Below the pieces are notes generated by a model that did no database searches, had not been told where the DNA came from, and saw nothing but the letters and a program-made list of their open reading frames with translations. Below are positions 61,273-64,000 of a stretch of DNA of 64,000 bases, piece after piece. This DNA comes from G965197555 sp965197555 (lineage in GTDB: Bacteria; Chloroflexota; Dehalococcoidia; Lucifugimonadales; UBA3495). The stretch covers positions 1,240,001-1,304,000 of the forward strand of contig OZ240213.1 in the NCBI GenBank assembly GCA_965197555.1. Direction: 5' to 3'. The number at the start of each line of letters is the position of its first letter. Positions within the stretch are counted from its first letter, which is position 1. The translations under genes were made by a program, and so were the position numbers.

Positions 61273-61695
61273 TCAAGGCAAGCTTTCGATAGTCCAGGTG
61301 GAGCCTTCTTTGGTAGCCCGGAAGCGGTTCAGGTTCATGCTCTGCCCCTGCATAACGGTGTTACCCATGCGGATGCCGCCAATGTTGCCGTCTAGGACCG
61401 CCGCCCCATCGGAGCGAATACTTATGGTGAATTCAGCGTAGGAACACCGGTCGCCGGGGTTCAGCTCGAGGCCAACGGCGCACTCGCCAGAACTGCTATC
61501 GGCATCCCCGGTACCCGAAGGAGCCGTTTCTTCGGGCATTTCCGTCGCTACGGGGACGGACGTTGGAGTGTCGGTCGGAGTAGTAGTGGGCTCCGGTGTG
61601 GGAGCGGGACTGTCGCTACAGGCGCTCAGGACGACGGCGATGGCCAGCAATGTCAGGATCGTAAGCCAGCGAAATCGACAAACGTAACCAGTCAT
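61273..61695 (-). CDS. Lipoprotein with Thr/Pro linker and Cys-containing C-terminal domain
   Basis: 140 aa. Signal peptide (residues 10-27) ending in the lipobox LSAC, followed by about 40 residues rich in Thr, Pro and Glu (PTPEPTTTPTDTPTSVP), then a domain of about 70 residues: GECAVGLELNPGDRCSY ... EFTIS ... GSTWTIESLP. Two Cys could form a disulfide. The same domain recurs in the broken gene just upstream, so it is a local duplicate. No known family recognised. ATG at 61695. Such anchored small domains are frequent in Chloroflexota; function unknown. Confidence 0.78.
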   Translation of the reverse strand: MTGYVCRFRWLTILTLLAIAVVLSACSDSPAPTPEPTTTPTDTPTSVPVATEMPEETAPSGTGDADSSSGECAVGLELNPGDRCSYAEFTISIRSDGAAVLDGNIGGIRMGNTVMQGQSMNLNRFRATKEGSTWTIESLP

Positions 61696-61713
61696 TTCGA
61701 TGATTTTCCCTTC

Positions 61714-62628
61714 TTATTGTGCTGTACTTGAATACTGAACTGGTGGTTCCGCCCGGCCTGCCAGGTCGATGCTGTAGCCTCCCGCCAGGGCCTTCACGTC
61801 CGCGCCGTCGGTGGTGTCGACCAGGGTTATGACCACCGAGGGGGCTTCGGAATCATCCGGCGTCTCTTCCTGCTCAGGCTGGGGTGTGGGCTCCGGCGTC
61901 GGTGATGGTGTGGGTCCGGTCGTTGCGGTGGCTGTGGACGCGGGAGCGCCTTCGTCTTACGAATCCTCCGCTGCTTCGATGATCCAGGTTCCGTCGCCTT
62001 GCTTGCCGGCCTTGAAATTGTACGTGACACTGTTGATGGTCGTGTCACGGGCGTCTATTCCGCCGCCGGAGGTGAAGAAAAGGCATTGTCCGCGCCCGGA
62101 CGAATCGACCGAGAACTCGGCGGACCTGCACGGGTATGTGCAACTCTCTTCGGGCCTGACGATCAAACCCACGTGGCATACCCCGTCAGCCCTCTCTGAA
62201 GCGGAGGTTGGAGTGTGCGTAGGCATGGGTGTGGCCGTGGCTACGGGTGTGGACGTCTGAGACGCGTTGAACTTCAGGTGAGTGATGACCCGGTTTTCGA
62301 AGGTTATCCAGCCCAGTTGTATGTCCCCTCCAGCCCTAGACATGATGTTTCCCTGTAATACAAGGGCGTCGCCATCGGGAAGATGGGCTACCAGAAGCTT
62401 GGTGTCCAGAATCTCGGAATATTCGGGAGGGAACCTGAAGCCCTCCGACAAGCAGAAGCTGTCTCTCGGCAAAGCAAGACCCTCGTAGCAGGCCACGATC
62501 TGGCCGCTTTGATACATTCTCCGCCATGTGGCCGCACCAGCTCCGTTGAACTCAGCCGGAGTTACCCATATCAGGCTGACTGGGTCCAAGCAACGCACCA
62601 TCCTCGACGAGAGCCATCGTAGTATCAC
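61714..62628 (-). pseudogene. Broken secreted-protein gene, paralogous to the neighbouring lipoprotein
   Basis: A single frame from 62628 (GTG, directly after a TGA) to TAA at 61716-61714 is interrupted by one in-frame TAA at 61959-61957. Before it: about 120 residues of unknown type (TPAEFNGAGAATWRRMYQSG on), a Thr/Pro linker (TPVATATPMPTHTPTSAS) and the same domain as next door (DGVCHVGLIVRPEESCTYPC ... GDGTWIIEA). After it: another Thr/Pro-rich linker (TATATTGPTPSPTPEPTPQ) and PSVVITLVDTTDGADVKALA to the real end. The N-terminus lacks a signal peptide, so it is also truncated. Reading as two separate genes is possible; decay next to an IS element seems likelier. Confidence 0.65.
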
Positions 62629-62806
62629 TCACGGATGCCGTCAATCATCCAATCAAGCTCACAAAACCATCTCTCGGCGTGGTGAGTTAGCGGCCCCAGG
62701 CAGCGGAAGTGGCTTTCACCACGTTTGCACTCCCTTCAAACTCCTCCGGGCACGCACCTCGCCCTTGGTTGCCTCTCTTCATCTCTGATGACCTCAAGGA
62801 TAATCG

Positions 62807-64000
62807 CTACCCTGGTGCTGGATTGAGCCCGGCGATACGCTCCAATACTTGCCGGAATACCTCCCGGGACACTGCCACCTCAGCAAGCTGAAGCACCAAC
62901 CTCCTGGCATGCCGCACCAGACGTCCACCCATCTTGATGAGCTTGGTCTGAACACTTCGCAGTGACCAGTGTTTCACTGACTCTGGCAAAGTCAGCCTTC
63001 TCATGAAGTTGCCCAGGTTGTAGGCCAGCACAAACAGCCACAGCCTCACCTTGGTTAGCAACTAACCTGTGACACGAGAGCCGTGTCCAGTTCAGGGCGT
63101 ATTTACCTTCCTTGATCCACTGCTCGGCCGTGCCCCACCCGTTGTAGTAGTGGGTTACGCCTGCCGGCGGTAGGTTGAGGTGGTGACGACGAACCCGACC
63201 CTCGGGAATAGCTCACCCTGGCGCCACTCCACCTTGGCGACCACACGCCGGGGAATGTCCCAGCTCTGGGCCTGGTAAACGAAGTCGTGATACCGGACTA
63301 CGGGCTTCCCTTCGACAGGCTCAGGGCAGGCTTTAGGCGGCCTGCCCACGGGCCGCTTCAGCAGGTGCCGGATGTTTCCTCGTAATACCTCGTTGGCCGG
63401 AAGCCGCATAGCGTAGCCAGTGTCCCTTGACTCCAGGTACTCGTACACCTCGGGCTTGGCAAAGGCAGCATCGGCCCGGAACAGCAGCCGGACTCCTTTC
63501 TCCTGGTATCGCTTCACGACTGGCTCCAGAACCTCCCGCCACCTTTCAGCGCTGTGGACGTTGCCCGGGCGAAGCATTGCACCTTCGCAATCTCCGAAAT
63601 GGTTGAACAGGAAGAGCGGGTGATAACATACGGACTCGAAGTGGCCGTTGTAGGCGACTCCCTCTTGCTGCCCATGCACCGGGCTCTCTGAGCTGTCCAT
63701 GTCGAGGATAACTCGCTGGTGAGATGTGTGGGTCATGGCCGTGTCCACCCACTCAACATTCAGGCGCGCAAGCCCATCCAGGTTCTCCTCTTCGGTTAAC
63801 ACCTCAGTCTCAAATCGGCTCATAGTGTTGGTGCTGGCTGCCTGCTTATCAGTACCTTGCCACCCGACGGTGACCCGCATAGCCGGGTCTTGGGCAAGCC
63901 GTTCAGCGTCGTTGGTGTCCTCGTAGCCAGCGAGACGGCTATACACCGATTGTCTGAGCAAGGGCAACAGCGGGTGTTGCACGTTGCGGCCGGTGCGGCT
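62807..64000 (-). pseudogene. IS1380-family transposase, two frameshifts, 5' end outside window
   Basis: DDE transposase in three frames. Segment one (64000-63155): HPLLPLLRQSVYSRLAGYED, VILDMDSSESPVHGQQEG with the first catalytic Asp, LLFRADAAFAKPEVYEYL with the second. At about 63170 the frame shifts and continues as GVTHYYNGWGTAEQWIKEGK with the catalytic Glu, then NWTRLSCHRLVANQ; at about 63060 it shifts again to VRLWLFVLAYNLGNFMRRL and on to AEVAVSREVFRQVLERIAGL. All catalytic residues remain, but the gene cannot make an intact protein without two frame corrections. An extra ACPEPVEGK stretch (63305-63331) comes from a palindromic repeat inserted in frame. Confidence 0.85.
63308..63327. 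repeat. REP-like palindrome inside the transposase gene
   Basis: CCCTTCGACAGGCTCAGGGC, a known type of dispersed palindromic repeat (CCTTCGACAGGCTCAGG) that reads as CPEPVEG when translated. Interrupts the otherwise conserved GRPPK...PVVRYHDF region of the transposase. Confidence 0.75.

Larger units (their letters stand above)
62800..64000 (-). mobile_element. IS1380-type insertion sequence, degenerate, continues past window edge
   Basis: Region covering a frameshifted IS1380-like transposase on the minus strand. The 3' end of the transposase is at 62807; inverted repeats cannot be placed by eye. The right (5') end lies beyond 64000. Confidence 0.75.

Noticed and set aside
60722..61441. 239-codon plus-strand ORF across dinB and its upstream region
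   Set aside because: Only the middle part (60926-61069) is transposase-like; the ends are antisense to real genes.
61850..62260. Short direct repeats in the Thr/Pro linker coding regions, resembling a repeat array
   Set aside because: They are low-complexity codons for PT-rich linkers, not spaced repeats; no CRISPR in the window.

Overview
The window looks like a chromosomal segment of a Chloroflexota bacterium of the SAR202/Dehalococcoidia kind. This is inferred from content, not from a marker gene. The supporting signs are several amidases, luciferase-like flavin monooxygenases, thiolase-like proteins paired with DUF35 Zn-ribbon proteins, a CoxL-type molybdenum hydroxylase, Opp/Dpp transporters, and lipoproteins with Thr/Pro-rich linkers after the lipobox. 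TTG starts behind good Shine-Dalgarno sites are common. There is no rRNA, tRNA or CRISPR array.

Layout. 1-6.7 kb (minus): acyl-CoA/lipid block with an enoyl-CoA hydratase, a cyclophilin lipoprotein, two DUF35 proteins, two thiolase-like proteins and a gluzincin-type membrane peptidase. 6.9-7.9 kb: a possible structured RNA followed by a tam-like methyltransferase. 7.9-14.2 kb (minus): a complete oligopeptide ABC importer. 14.7-16.7 kb (plus): a second pair of Opp ATPases without permeases. 17-23.6 kb: 6-phosphogluconate dehydrogenase, a DM13 membrane protein, BioY, an amidohydrolase, a dienelactone hydrolase and an esterase, several closed by clear terminators. 23.7-32.7 kb: D-aminoacylase-like amidohydrolase, two amidases, EamA and MFS transporters and a short HlyD-like protein.

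32.8-38.0 kb (minus) is the most striking region. It is a compact run of a CoxL-type molybdenum hydroxylase, a small ORF, a GrdE-like protein and a GrdB-like protein. The GrdB-like gene carries an in-frame UGA at the family's selenocysteine position, followed at the right distance by a perfect bacterial SECIS-type hairpin. Both Grd-like proteins have lost residues that matter in classical glycine/sarcosine/betaine reductase: the two Cys of UxxCxxC, and the Cys that becomes the pyruvoyl group. I infer a diverged selenoenzyme module working beside a molybdenum hydroxylase.

38-51.3 kb: a Kef-type antiporter, an amidase, an NHL protein, an alpha/beta hydrolase, and a MacA/MacB-type efflux locus (with a frameshift in its adaptor gene) followed by two DUF5666-like proteins, one fused to a YceI-like domain. 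51.5-54.6 kb: a flavin reductase and two luciferase-like monooxygenases. 54.8-60.9 kb: amidase, hydrolase, amidohydrolase, M20 peptidase, DUF1028 protein and DinB protein. 60.9-64 kb: decaying mobile DNA, namely a C-terminal transposase scrap, two related secreted-protein genes (one broken) and a frameshifted IS1380-type transposase that runs off the window.

As a whole the segment reads as a scavenging and catabolic region: import of peptides or other small organics, hydrolysis of amide, ester and N-acyl bonds, beta-oxidation-like steps, and oxidation by molybdenum and flavin enzymes.
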